A stretch of DNA of 55,413 bases from Candidatus Levybacteria bacterium GW2011_GWA1_37_16 (GTDB taxonomy: Bacteria; Patescibacteriota; Microgenomatia; Levybacterales; UBA12049), in contig CALRGR010000006.1 in assembly GCA_943357985.1 (NCBI GenBank), positions 1 through 55,413 on the forward strand, in the 5' to 3' direction. How positions within the stretch are numbered: the stretch's first letter is position 1; every line of letters begins with the position of its first letter. The notes under the pieces are model-generated. The model ran no database searches, was not told where the DNA came from, and saw only the letters and a program-made list of their open reading frames with translations. Shown here one piece after another: positions 17,059 to 23,634 of the stretch. The position numbers and the translations under genes are program-made.

Positions 17059-17605
17059 TTTTTCCTTTCTTGTCTGGTGAGAGAAGACATATTAACTGTT
17101 TTCCCTCAAAGTGCATATCTCTGTCTATTTTTGATACATCTTCTATTTGTACAATTGTCTTTTTTAAAGTTTCCTGTCCAAATTCCGGATGTGTAATTTG
17201 TCTTCCTCTAAATCTTACAACCAGTCTTACTTTATTTCCGTCTTCTAGAAATCTTCTTGCACGTCTTACTACAACTTCTAAATCGTGGTCGTTAATAAAA
17301 GGACCAACCCTAACTTCTTTTGTTTCTGTTGTTTTGGTCTTTTTCTTTTCCTCTTGCTTCTTTTTTTCTTGTTGATATAGGAATTTTTTAAAATCTACAA
17401 TTTTTGCAACCGGCGGAGTAGCATTTTCTGCTATTTCTACCAAATCCAATTCTTGTTCTCTTGCTAATGTTAATGCTGCGGTTTTAGTTAAAATTCCTAT
17501 CTGCTTGTTTTCGCTGTCTAAGACCCTTAAGCTTTGGGCAAATATCCTATCGTTAGTTCTGTAAAACTTCCTGTTGTCTTGTCTTCTTTTAAAATTTCTG
17601 CTCAA
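17006..17605 (-). CDS. infC: Translation initiation factor IF-3
   Basis: IF-3 checks the initiator tRNA and codon and prevents premature 50S joining. The 199-residue protein has the N-domain (FYRTNDRIFAQSLRVLDSENKQIGI), a Lys-rich linker and the C-domain (KEVRVGPFINDHDLEVVVRRARRFLEDGNKVRL). The last 20 or so residues (KKGKNAKNKNQEIS...) extend beyond the usual end and are encoded across the rpmI start. The only possible start is TTG at 17605, because an in-frame TAA lies 12 bases before it. Rare start codons in infC are a known basis for IF-3 autoregulation. It overlaps thrS by 17 bases. Confidence 0.95.
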   Translation of the reverse strand: MSRNFKRRQDNRKFYRTNDRIFAQSLRVLDSENKQIGILTKTAALTLAREQELDLVEIAENATPPVAKIVDFKKFLYQQEKKKQEEKKKTKTTETKEVRVGPFINDHDLEVVVRRARRFLEDGNKVRLVVRFRGRQITHPEFGQETLKKTIVQIEDVSKIDRDMHFEGKQLICLLSPDKKGKNAKNKNQEISEPQIQGN

Positions 17606-18821
17606 TTTCTTTTTTTAGGACACTTTGGAACTTAGAAAGTTCCATTGTTTTTGAGTCGCCTTTCTTGTCTCTTATAGACATTAAATTACCTCCTGCGACT
17701 TCTTTCTCCCCTATTATACCTAAATAAGGCACTTTTTGTAAAGTGGCTGTCCTAATTTTGGCTTGAAGTGTTTCTGACCTGCTATTTACCTCTACTTTAA
17801 TGCCGGCACCGGCAAGCTCAGAGGCCAGTTTTTCGGCGTGCTCCTTTTGGTTATCTGTAATCGGCAAAATTGTAACTTGAACAGGGGCAAGCCATAATGG
17901 GAAAGCTCCCTGATAATGTTCTGTCAAAATTCCAATAAATCTTTCTAAGCTTCCTGTAATTGCTCTGTGGATTATAACTGGTCTTTTCCCTTTTCCGTCT
18001 TCTGCTATGTATTTAAGACCCATCTTTTCCGGGATTTGAAAATCAAGCTGTATTGTTGCTAATTGCCAATCTCTTTTTTGCGAGTCTTTAATGTGAATGT
18101 CAATTTTAGGTCCATAAAAGGCTCCATCTTTTTCTTTTACGCCATACTCGACTTTTGAATTATTCAGAGCAGTTTTAAGTGCTTCCTCTGCCTGCCCCCA
18201 AAGCTTTTCATCCCCCATTGCTTTATCTGGCTTGGTTGATAGAAAAAATTCAGGCTTGAAATCAAATATTTTATAAAACTCAACAACCAATTTCAAAAGA
18301 TTTTGTATTTCTTCTTGAATTTGGTCTGGTCTTACGTAAATATGTGCATCGTCAATAGTAAATTGTCTTACTCTAAAAAGTCCGCCCAAAACTCCGGATA
18401 ATTCATTCCTGTGTAAAGTTCCAAAATCGCTGTATCTTATTGGTAAGTCATGATAGCTTCTTATTGTGTTTGAAAATATAAGAGCGGATTCGGGACAATT
18501 CATTGGTTTTAGAGAATAGCTTTCGCTTTCTACATCCAGGCTAAACATATTCTCTTTGTAGTGATCCCAGTGTCCTGATGTTTTAAATAGCTGACTCTTG
18601 GTCATAACAGGCGTTGAGATTTCTGTATAGCCTTCTTTGGCAAGAAGTTCTCTTATGAAATTCTGAAGTGTTAGATAAATTTTCCAGCCTTTTGGGTGCC
18701 AGAAAACTGCACCTGGGGCAACTTCATGGAAAGAAAACAAGTCTAATTCTTGGCCGATTTGGCGGTGGTCCCGCCTAGATGAGCTTTCGGCGAGGTTGGC
18801 TTTTAAATTTGAATTATCCAT
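17589..18821 (-). CDS. thrS: Threonyl-tRNA synthetase, minimal form without editing domain
   Basis: At 410 residues this is about 230 shorter than typical bacterial ThrS. It lacks the TGS and the SAD-type editing domains, starting a few residues before the class II catalytic core (RQIGQELDLFSFHEVAPGAVFWHPKGW). Zinc ligands are visible: Cys in LKPMNCPESA, His in FTIDDAHIYV and His in VIIHRAITGSLERF. Motif 2 is TLHRNELSGVLGGLFRVRQF. The C-terminal anticodon-binding domain begins near residue 310. Loss of editing implies that Ser-tRNA(Thr) must be avoided or cleared another way. It is the first gene of the thrS-infC-rpmI-rplT operon. Confidence 0.94.
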   Translation of the reverse strand: MDNSNLKANLAESSSRRDHRQIGQELDLFSFHEVAPGAVFWHPKGWKIYLTLQNFIRELLAKEGYTEISTPVMTKSQLFKTSGHWDHYKENMFSLDVESESYSLKPMNCPESALIFSNTIRSYHDLPIRYSDFGTLHRNELSGVLGGLFRVRQFTIDDAHIYVRPDQIQEEIQNLLKLVVEFYKIFDFKPEFFLSTKPDKAMGDEKLWGQAEEALKTALNNSKVEYGVKEKDGAFYGPKIDIHIKDSQKRDWQLATIQLDFQIPEKMGLKYIAEDGKGKRPVIIHRAITGSLERFIGILTEHYQGAFPLWLAPVQVTILPITDNQKEHAEKLASELAGAGIKVEVNSRSETLQAKIRTATLQKVPYLGIIGEKEVAGGNLMSIRDKKGDSKTMELSKFQSVLKKEIEQKF

Positions 18822-18824
18822 GAG

Positions 18825-19043
18825 TTATTTTAACAATTGGGAGTTACTTTGTACATAGAGGGTTATTTTTGCCACGAATGTTCCTATAACCGGAATTAAG
18901 TCAACTTTACTAAAAAGCATACTAATTATAGCAACAACAATTGTACTGCCTATAAAAACCCCAAGCGCCCACATAATTCCGCCAATAAAATTATTTAGAG
19001 CCATTTGTTTTCTGTTTCTTTCTACTTTCTCGTGTGGTTGCAT
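18825..19043 (-). CDS. Small two-helix membrane protein (DUF5665-like)
   Basis: I place the start at the ATG at 19043 (MQPHEKVERNRKQMALNN), giving 72 residues: a charged N-terminus, a Gly-rich membrane segment (GGIMWALGVFIGSTIVVAIISML), then a second hydrophobic stretch (LIPVIGTFVAKITLYV). Layout and the IGG-G-IGSTIVVA pattern resemble the DUF5665 family of unknown role; this assignment is from memory of the pattern. The gene ends three bases before thrS and may be its leader gene. Confidence 0.6.
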   Translation of the reverse strand: MQPHEKVERNRKQMALNNFIGGIMWALGVFIGSTIVVAIISMLFSKVDLIPVIGTFVAKITLYVQSNSQLLK

Positions 19044-19072
19044 GAAACTAGTATAGCTTATTTTTAAACGTG

Positions 19073-19169
19073 AAAAAAGCCCTAGAGATATTGATAATGA
19101 ATGCGCGCGTGCGCGGTGATGACGCAATGTCATCTAAATCCATTATCAAGGAATCTTTCGGGCTTTTTT
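19073..19169. other. Multi-branched palindromic structure with terminator ends
   Basis: AAAAAAGCCC (19073-19082) pairs with GGGCTTTTTT (19160-19169), and TTGATAATG (19091-19099) pairs with CATTATCAA (19141-19149). Inside lie two further hairpins: CGCGC-GT-GCGCG near 19104-19115 and GATGAC...GTCATC at 19118-19134. Either strand would end in a GC stem followed by six T, so it can act as a bidirectional terminator. It bounds the cassette at 19167-19708 on its left. Confidence 0.65.
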
Positions 19170-19260
19170 CTTGCACGAACATTTTGTTTGCGGAATCGGC
19201 AGAGGTAAACGCTCGCAGGCGTTATTCATGGAATTCTCCATGCTGCTACCACTAAGGCTA

Positions 19261-19587
19261 TCATTCGAGTCCGATCACCGGAGCTTGCCGTTGAGACCTC
19301 TTCTTTTGGTGATGGCGTCGTAGATAAGCGATAATGCCGATGATGGCTACCAATGTGGTAATGACCACATGGATTATCGCTTGCGTGATCAATAGTGGGT
19401 GCTCGATCGAGCTCCACCTGTTCATGGCAATCTTCACGACTGCGATCGTGATAAAGATCAGCAGGCATTCTGCAACGAGTGCAAACTTTTGCATTCGCCC
19501 ATTGGCGCCGTCTGATCCCACTAACTGGTACATGAACGTCGTAATGACGATCATACTAGCGGACCAATATGCCCAAAATAGTAACAC
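19261..19587 (-). CDS. High-GC three-span membrane protein of unknown function
   Basis: The 108-residue product has three predicted membrane helices (about residues 3-22, 35-54 and 66-88) and a basic, probably cytoplasmic tail (LRRHHQKKRSQRQ). The start is GTG at 19587 with an AAAGGAG Shine-Dalgarno eight bases upstream, one of few strong ribosome sites in the window. Codon use and GC content differ from all neighbours, which suggests acquisition from another lineage. A 48-base palindrome lies just upstream. I recognise no family. Confidence 0.65.
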   Translation of the reverse strand: MLLFWAYWSASMIVITTFMYQLVGSDGANGRMQKFALVAECLLIFITIAVVKIAMNRWSSIEHPLLITQAIIHVVITTLVAIIGIIAYLRRHHQKKRSQRQAPVIGLE

Positions 19588-19625
19588 GGAAGTCTCCTTT
19601 CGGGAGATTAACTTAAAATTTACTC

Positions 19626-19673
19626 ACAGTTACCTTACTAAGTACCAAAAAAGATACCTACTAAGGTAACTGT
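19626..19673. promoter_or_regulatory. 48-base operator-like palindrome before the cassette gene
   Basis: ACAGTTACCTTA (19626-19637) and TAAGGTAACTGT (19662-19673) are exact inverted repeats; with wobble the stem extends to about 20 pairs around a six-base loop. It contains TACCTTACT and TACCTACTA, both of which recur in the operator of the HxlR gene at 33234-33258. On the minus strand TTGACA overlaps its edge. Confidence 0.6.
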
Positions 19674-19707
19674 CAATTTCCGCAAACAAATTGTTAATGT
19701 GCAAGAA

Positions 19708-19743
19708 AATAAAAAACTTGCCTAAAGAGACAAAAGATAGGCA
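19708..19743 (-). terminator. Leader terminator upstream of the cassette gene
   Basis: On the minus strand TGCCTA...TAGGCA forms a stem followed by AGTTTTTT. It lies about 40 bases after the promoter at 19783-19810, so it would make a short RNA or act as an attenuator. Confidence 0.6.
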
Positions 19744-19782
19744 GCAAAAAATTGCCAACGCTTATCTCTGAAAGAAGCCTGA

Positions 19783-19820
19783 ATATTAGCAGGTTTGGGG
19801 TGTAAGTCAAACTATAGGTT
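19783..19820 (-). promoter_or_regulatory. Promoter with AACCTATAGTT motif
   Basis: On the minus strand TTGACT (19805-19810) and TAATAT (19783-19788) are 16 bases apart. The 11-base word AACCTATAGTT abuts the -35 box (19810-19820) and is identical to two copies near the promoter at 22682-22727. Confidence 0.6.
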
Positions 19821-19842
19821 TTTTAAATCGAGGCTGAAAGTG

Positions 19843-19916
19843 TGGGCCCAAGAGGATTCGAACCTCTGACCTTTGCAATGTCAATGCAACGCTCTAACCA
19901 ACTGAGCTATGAGCCC
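19843..19916 (-). tRNA. tRNA-Val(GAC)
   Basis: A full cloverleaf is visible: acceptor GGGCTCA/TGGGCCC with A73, D stem GCTC/GAGC, anticodon loop TTGACAT and T-loop TTCGAAT. CCA is not encoded. Confidence 0.95.
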
Positions 19917-19939
19917 GTTTAACCATTTTACCATAACCA

Positions 19940-20428
19940 CTAGAATCTCTTGAATGGCAATGCCTGTAGGCTCTTGTAAGCCGGTAGGAGATAGGGTTGT
20001 TTGTAGTCCGGTATTCTTCTAAATGATGTTTGCGCTTGTGCATTTTCTCTGTCAAGCATCTCAACTAAATCCCCTACTGAATGATTGTCCGGAAAAGCGT
20101 CTAAAAGTTGACCGGGTAAATAAACAGAGCTTGGTATTTCTCTAATCCCCAAAAGTGGAGCGTATCTGGATCTATGGTGCCCGTCTATTATTAGTAGTTG
20201 AGTTGCGTTTCCTCTAAGCAATGCGCATGCAATAATAGGGTTTTTTGTAAGAAATTGTGTGTCAGCTTCCATTTCCTTTAATACGGATTTTCTCTTGGCT
20301 TTTGTAAACTCGTTTTCACTTTGCCTGCCAAACAGATAAGAAACAGGGATAATCATCCTTTGTCCCGAAATTAATATCTCGCGAAGTTTTAGTTCATCCG
20401 GATAACGTATTCTGGATTCTATAGACAT
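19940..20428 (-). CDS. ParB/Srx-fold domain protein
   Basis: The 162-residue protein carries IIDGHHRSRYAPLLGIREIPSSVY (start near residue 79), the ParB/sulfiredoxin-type nucleotide-binding loop, preceded by a helical region and followed by a short C-terminal tail. ParB-fold proteins bind DNA or hydrolyse CTP/ATP; here no helix-turn-helix or dimer domain is evident, so a chromosome-partition role is not implied. It is followed downstream by tRNA-Val and sits four bases after the DUF5660-like gene. Confidence 0.65.
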   Translation of the reverse strand: MSIESRIRYPDELKLREILISGQRMIIPVSYLFGRQSENEFTKAKRKSVLKEMEADTQFLTKNPIIACALLRGNATQLLIIDGHHRSRYAPLLGIREIPSSVYLPGQLLDAFPDNHSVGDLVEMLDRENAQAQTSFRRIPDYKQPYLLPAYKSLQALPFKRF

Positions 20429-20432
20429 AGAA

Positions 20433-21053
20433 TTATCCTGTTTGGGTGGCTACTGTGCGTTCATTTGAAAGACCAAATGATGTCCCATGTTTTTTAAATT
20501 GTGTCCAGTATTTCTTGTCTTTCTTGCTATGCATTGCAGACATCCAGCCAACCGATTCTTCAATTCTTATCCTTGCGGTCTTAACAAGAGAGTACATCCA
20601 TTCAAGTAAATTCTGGTGATATTTACCTGGTTTTACAATCTGTGTTTCCACTATAACGTCCTTAAATTGTGTCGCAAGCTCTTGGGAAGAGTCAGTCAAG
20701 CGTTTTATTTCAACAAGGATTTCCTCTACTCTTACTCTGATTTCATGGTCTTCTGAGGAAGATGCTTTGTCGGCATGAATTATTTCTCTTCTATAATCTA
20801 TTCCAGGCTCTATTGCAGCATCTTTTATTTTTTTAAGATCCAAGGCTTCTCCTTCATGTAATTCCCCGCCTCCTTTGTGTGGCTGCCTTTTTTGAGGTTC
20901 TATTCCAAACATTTGGCCAAAGAAGTCGGAAGCTCCAGCTCCTGCTAAATCTTTTACTAAAGTAGTACCTGTCCCCTGGATAATATTTCCTAAAGATTCC
21001 AGTGGATTTTGATTAATAAAATTTCTTTGTTGTTTTTTGTCTTGTTTGCTCAT
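20433..21053 (-). CDS. DUF5660-like protein
   Basis: I start at ATG 21053 (MSKQDKKQQRNFINQNPLES), giving 206 residues. The N-terminus is Gly/Asn-rich with DFFGQMFG, followed by charged helices with coiled-coil character and a C-terminal helix pair (HQNLLEWMYSLVKTARIRIEESVGWM). No membrane segment or enzyme motif is visible. The pattern agrees with DUF5660, which I know mainly from Patescibacteria; function unknown. It lies 16 bases after the trigger factor gene and is probably cotranscribed with it. Confidence 0.65.
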   Translation of the reverse strand: MSKQDKKQQRNFINQNPLESLGNIIQGTGTTLVKDLAGAGASDFFGQMFGIEPQKRQPHKGGGELHEGEALDLKKIKDAAIEPGIDYRREIIHADKASSSEDHEIRVRVEEILVEIKRLTDSSQELATQFKDVIVETQIVKPGKYHQNLLEWMYSLVKTARIRIEESVGWMSAMHSKKDKKYWTQFKKHGTSFGLSNERTVATQTG

Positions 21054-21069
21054 GTTAGGCCTTAAACTA

Positions 21070-21897
21070 TCACAAACTCTTGAGGAAATCAAGCGTTTTT
21101 TGCTGTCTTAAAATGCTGGCTAGAAGATAGCTGTTTGCTTGCAAGCTTCTTTTTTCATTCTCATCTTTTGCCTTAGCGATGGCCTCATCAACGTCTTTAT
21201 GTTCCACAGTTATGTTTTCTTGCCTAGCAACTTCACCAAGAGCAAATTCAATCTTTATATCATTCTCTGCCTTTTGAGAATAATCATTTCTTAACTGCTC
21301 TGCGGTTTTACCTGTTGAGGCAAGATATTGCTCAAGAGACATTCCGAGTTTTTTTACTTCGTCTAAAGTTTGGGAAAGAAGTCTTTGAGTTTCCGTCTCA
21401 ATTATAAGAGCAGGTACTATTACTTTTGTGTTTTTAATAAGCTCTTCCATAATTTGATCAAAGTTGACTTCTTGTGGTTGTTTTCCAGGAATTACAATTT
21501 TACTTTTTGCTGTGATATTTTTTATTGCAGCTTTATAGTCTCCTAAGTCTATTTTTGGCGATTCGCAAGTCTCGGCAACAAAAGTTAAATCCTTTCCCTC
21601 TTCTAGCTTTTCAATGTGAACTCTTGGATTAACAATCGGGCTTAAGTTATGCTGCTTGACTGCAAAACTGTAGGCTTTCGGCAAAAGGGTTTTTAAAAGT
21701 TCTTCTTCTACTGACTGAGGATCAATTTTGTTCTCGACAAGTTTCTTAGGGGCTTTTCCTTTTCTAAAGCCAGGGACTTGAGTCTGTTTTGAATAGGCTT
21801 CGACAATTTCATCCCGTGTTTTTTTGAGTTCTGTTGCAGGAACGGTAATTGTAAGCGTAATCGTTCCATTTTCTTGTTTTTGAATAGTTGAGTTCAT
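21070..21897 (-). CDS. tig: Trigger factor lacking the PPIase domain
   Basis: The ribosome-associated chaperone is 275 residues long against about 430 normally. The ribosome-docking signature GFRKGKAPKKLV is intact near residues 43-54, and the C-terminal helical arms are present (EVKKLGMSLEQYLASTGKTAEQLRNDY; VARQENITVEHKDVDEAIAKA). The FKBP-type PPIase domain that usually sits between them is missing. Nascent-chain holding can survive without it. tRNA-Leu(TAG) and a palindromic repeat lie immediately upstream. Confidence 0.92.
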   Translation of the reverse strand: MNSTIQKQENGTITLTITVPATELKKTRDEIVEAYSKQTQVPGFRKGKAPKKLVENKIDPQSVEEELLKTLLPKAYSFAVKQHNLSPIVNPRVHIEKLEEGKDLTFVAETCESPKIDLGDYKAAIKNITAKSKIVIPGKQPQEVNFDQIMEELIKNTKVIVPALIIETETQRLLSQTLDEVKKLGMSLEQYLASTGKTAEQLRNDYSQKAENDIKIEFALGEVARQENITVEHKDVDEAIAKAKDENEKRSLQANSYLLASILRQQKTLDFLKSL

Positions 21898-21906
21898 AAT
21901 ATTTGG

Positions 21907-21926
21907 CCTGCCTGCCGGCAGGCAGG
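21907..21926. repeat. Perfect 20-base GC palindrome
   Basis: CCTGCCTGCCGGCAGGCAGG is its own reverse complement and sits between tRNA-Leu and tig. It is related to the imperfect copy inside pheS (15528-15549) and has the look of an interspersed REP-type repeat. Confidence 0.7.
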
Positions 21927-22009
21927 TGCCCAGGGGGAGACTTGAACTCCCATAACCTTGCGGTCAATAGGTCCTAAACCTATCGCGTCTGCCATTTCGC
22001 CACCTGGGC
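21927..22009 (-). tRNA. tRNA-Leu(TAG)
   Basis: Acceptor GCCCAGG/CCTGGGC with A73, anticodon loop TTTAGGA, a long variable arm (TGACCGCAAGGTTA) typical of class II tRNA, and T-loop TTCAAGT. CCA is not encoded. Confidence 0.95.
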
Positions 22010-22045
22010 GTAGTGACCCTGATGCAGAAACTCATTATATAGACT

Positions 22046-22600
22046 TTAGATAGAAATGGAAAGCGTATCTTGAGGGTTTCTAAGTCTGTACGCTTCAATT
22101 TGGTTCATGAAAGACTGTACTCTAACTGCCCATGTAGGAGAAGAGGCATATATTGCTCCAATTTCCCAAATATCTTTTGCTCCCCAACCATCTATGTATC
22201 TAACTCTTAGTCCTTGCGAAACAGTATCAATTCCTTGATCCCAAGAAGTAAAGTTTATTACGTTATCTCCATAAACTCCCCATCCCCAACCGTTATATGA
22301 ATTATAAGGGATTTGCTGTCCAAACGTAGATTCTAAGCCTGAAATAGCCGCAACAAATTTCCAGTCAAGGTCATATTTGTCAGCGTTTGCAACAAATGTT
22401 TTAGCATGAGGTGCAAGCGGAGAATTGTATTTTTCAAGATACTTTCTGAGTGTTTTTACACGTGTGTCTTCTGGTGTAGCTTCATTTATGCTTGCAAGCA
22501 CAGCAGAAGTTCCAGCAGCTTTTTCTTTTGCTAAAGCGCTTTTGGGGGAAACGAAAGAAAGAATTAAGACTAAGAGAAAAAACAATATAAGTCTTTTCAT
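22046..22600 (-). CDS. Secreted lysozyme/glucosaminidase-like protein A
   Basis: The 184-residue product has a signal peptide (MKRLILFFLLVLILSFV, cleavage after ALA near residue 24) and a domain beginning YLEKYNSPLAPHAKTFV. Glu90 in AAISGLESTFG is placed like the catalytic Glu of lytic transglycosylase/glucosaminidase folds, followed by NGWGWGVYG. It probably trims peptidoglycan outside the membrane. It is related to the gene at 22781. A strong promoter and an intrinsic terminator lie in its leader, suggesting attenuation. Confidence 0.78.
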   Translation of the reverse strand: MKRLILFFLLVLILSFVSPKSALAKEKAAGTSAVLASINEATPEDTRVKTLRKYLEKYNSPLAPHAKTFVANADKYDLDWKFVAAISGLESTFGQQIPYNSYNGWGWGVYGDNVINFTSWDQGIDTVSQGLRVRYIDGWGAKDIWEIGAIYASSPTWAVRVQSFMNQIEAYRLRNPQDTLSISI

Positions 22601-22611
22601 AAATCTGTTGA

Positions 22612-22623
22612 CCTAAATTTAGG
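22612..22623. promoter_or_regulatory. Operator-like palindrome before the start codon
   Basis: CCTAAATTTAGG is a perfect 12-base palindrome between the leader terminator and the ATG at 22600. It could be a protein-binding site or part of the leader fold. Confidence 0.35.
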
Positions 22624-22628
22624 CCAAT

Positions 22629-22672
22629 AAAAAATCCTAACGTACGCATGTATAAGACGCATACCTTAGGAT
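22629..22672 (-). terminator. Leader terminator/attenuator of lysozyme-like gene A
   Basis: ATCCTAA (minus strand) opens a stem of about 16 pairs with one mismatch, closing with TTAGGAT and followed by six T. It lies between the promoter and the gene, ending 29 bases before the start codon, so transcripts from the promoter must read through it. Confidence 0.75.
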
Positions 22673-22681
22673 CTATTACAG

Positions 22682-22727
22682 ACTATATCAAATAACTATA
22701 GGTTTGTCAAGCCCCTAACTATAGGTT
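22682..22727 (-). promoter_or_regulatory. Strong promoter with two AACCTATAGTT motifs
   Basis: TTGACA (22705-22710), a 17-base spacer and TATAGT (22682-22687) form a near-consensus promoter on the minus strand. The word AACCTATAGTT fills the spacer side of the -35 (22694-22704) and recurs upstream of it (22717-22727), as an operator would. Confidence 0.75.
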
Positions 22728-22780
22728 AGAAAGATATCCGAACTGGGCTAAATTAAGGCTAAGAAGGGTTTTTGGAAAGA

Positions 22781-23371
22781 TTATAGGGATAAGGAAGATA
22801 GAGACAAGACTCCCATGAAGTGATTTACGGAGTCTGCCCAGTCCCCTTTATTGTAAGGGGTATATTTGGTTTGTATTTGCTCAGGGGTTTCAAGTCCCTT
22901 GCCTATGTATTGTAACGCTAGAGTTTTGCTAACCGAATTAATTGCTTGTCCATAATCATCAAAGGTTGTCATTTTCTTACCATAAATTCCAAATCCCCAG
23001 CAATTATTAGAATCTTTTTTTATTTTTTTACATAGGTTTGATTCTTGCATTGCAATTGCAGGAAGAAGCCTAAAGTCAATATTGTACTTGTCTGCAGCAG
23101 TTACAACATTTTGAGCAAAAGGCCCAAGCGGAGATTTGTATTGGTTGAAAAAATCCTTAACAATTTCAACTCGTGCGTCTTTTTGGTCTATTATTCCAGT
23201 TAGGTTATTTTCGGCTGATGGTAACGCTGCATAGGCTGCAGACTGTGCTGAGGCTGAAAGTGTATTTAGGTGATGGAACTGGTAGGAAATGTAAGAAAGG
23301 TAAAAGGCGCTTGTAAGAAGAAGAATTGGGGGTACGAAAAAGAATATAGTGAGCAGGGCTATCTTTCTCAT
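22781..23371 (-). CDS. Secreted lysozyme/glucosaminidase-like protein B
   Basis: A 196-residue paralog of the gene at 22046. It has an N-terminal signal anchor (LLTIFFFVPPILLLTSAFYLSYISY) and the same domain start (FFNQYKSPLGPFAQNVVTAADKYNIDFRLLPAIAMQESNLC) with Glu110 in the catalytic place. Cys114 and Cys124 flank the active site and may form a disulfide, absent from paralog A. Membrane anchoring suggests action at the cell surface. Confidence 0.77.
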   Translation of the reverse strand: MRKIALLTIFFFVPPILLLTSAFYLSYISYQFHHLNTLSASAQSAAYAALPSAENNLTGIIDQKDARVEIVKDFFNQYKSPLGPFAQNVVTAADKYNIDFRLLPAIAMQESNLCKKIKKDSNNCWGFGIYGKKMTTFDDYGQAINSVSKTLALQYIGKGLETPEQIQTKYTPYNKGDWADSVNHFMGVLSLSSLSL

Positions 23372-23439
23372 GTGTAACTAATTATATTGCCATAGAGTGC
23401 TTATGTTGTCAAGTTTTAAGCGTGATATAATCATAAAAC

Positions 23440-23522
23440 GCCCGGGTGATGAAATGGTAGACATGCAACGTTCAGAACGTTGTTCCCGCAAGGGAATGAA
23501 GGTTCAAGTCCTTTCCCGGGCA
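23440..23522 (+). tRNA. tRNA-Leu(CAG)
   Basis: Acceptor GCCCGGG/CCCGGGC with A73, anticodon loop TTCAGAA, variable arm TTCCCGCAAGGGAA, T-loop TTCAAGT. An extended -10 (TGA-TATAAT) ends about ten bases upstream. Confidence 0.95.
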
Positions 23523-23529
23523 CTTATGC

Positions 23530-23634
23530 TACAATAGCGTCATGCCTGAAGCTGGAGAATCGTCTATTGATGTTCTGTCCTCACAAGGAAAATTGGCAAC
23601 TTAATCACAGAAAGCCCAACAGTCGATTCAACTG
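23530..23634 (+). other. Leaderless start followed by an in-frame stop before the DNA-binding gene
   Basis: An extended -10 (TGC-TACAAT at 23530-23535) is six bases before an ATG at 23542. That ATG opens MPEAGESSIDVLSSQGKLAT and then meets TAA at 23602-23604. The frame then continues without interruption into the 236-residue ORF at 23635. The natural gene therefore seems to start at 23542 with one nonsense codon; CAA to TAA would be enough. Confidence 0.6.

Larger units (their letters stand above)
19167..19708. other. Candidate cassette bounded by ~30-base inverted repeats
   Basis: The left end (19167-19195) reads TTTCTTGCAC, then a variable spacer, then TTTGTTTGCGGAA. The right end (19676-19708) is its reverse complement with only a few differences. 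The interval holds one GTG-started membrane-protein gene on the minus strand whose base composition is near 50% GC, against mostly mid-30s around it. No transposase is present. Confidence 0.5.

Noticed and set aside
19073-19169. T-box riboswitch upstream of thrS
   Set aside because: I see no specifier-loop arrangement or TGG-ACC-GCG antiterminator element, and a gene lies between it and thrS.
19226-19468. 80-residue minus-strand ORF within the cassette
   Set aside because: It overlaps the 108-residue membrane gene in another frame and has no ribosome site; the longer gene has a full Shine-Dalgarno.
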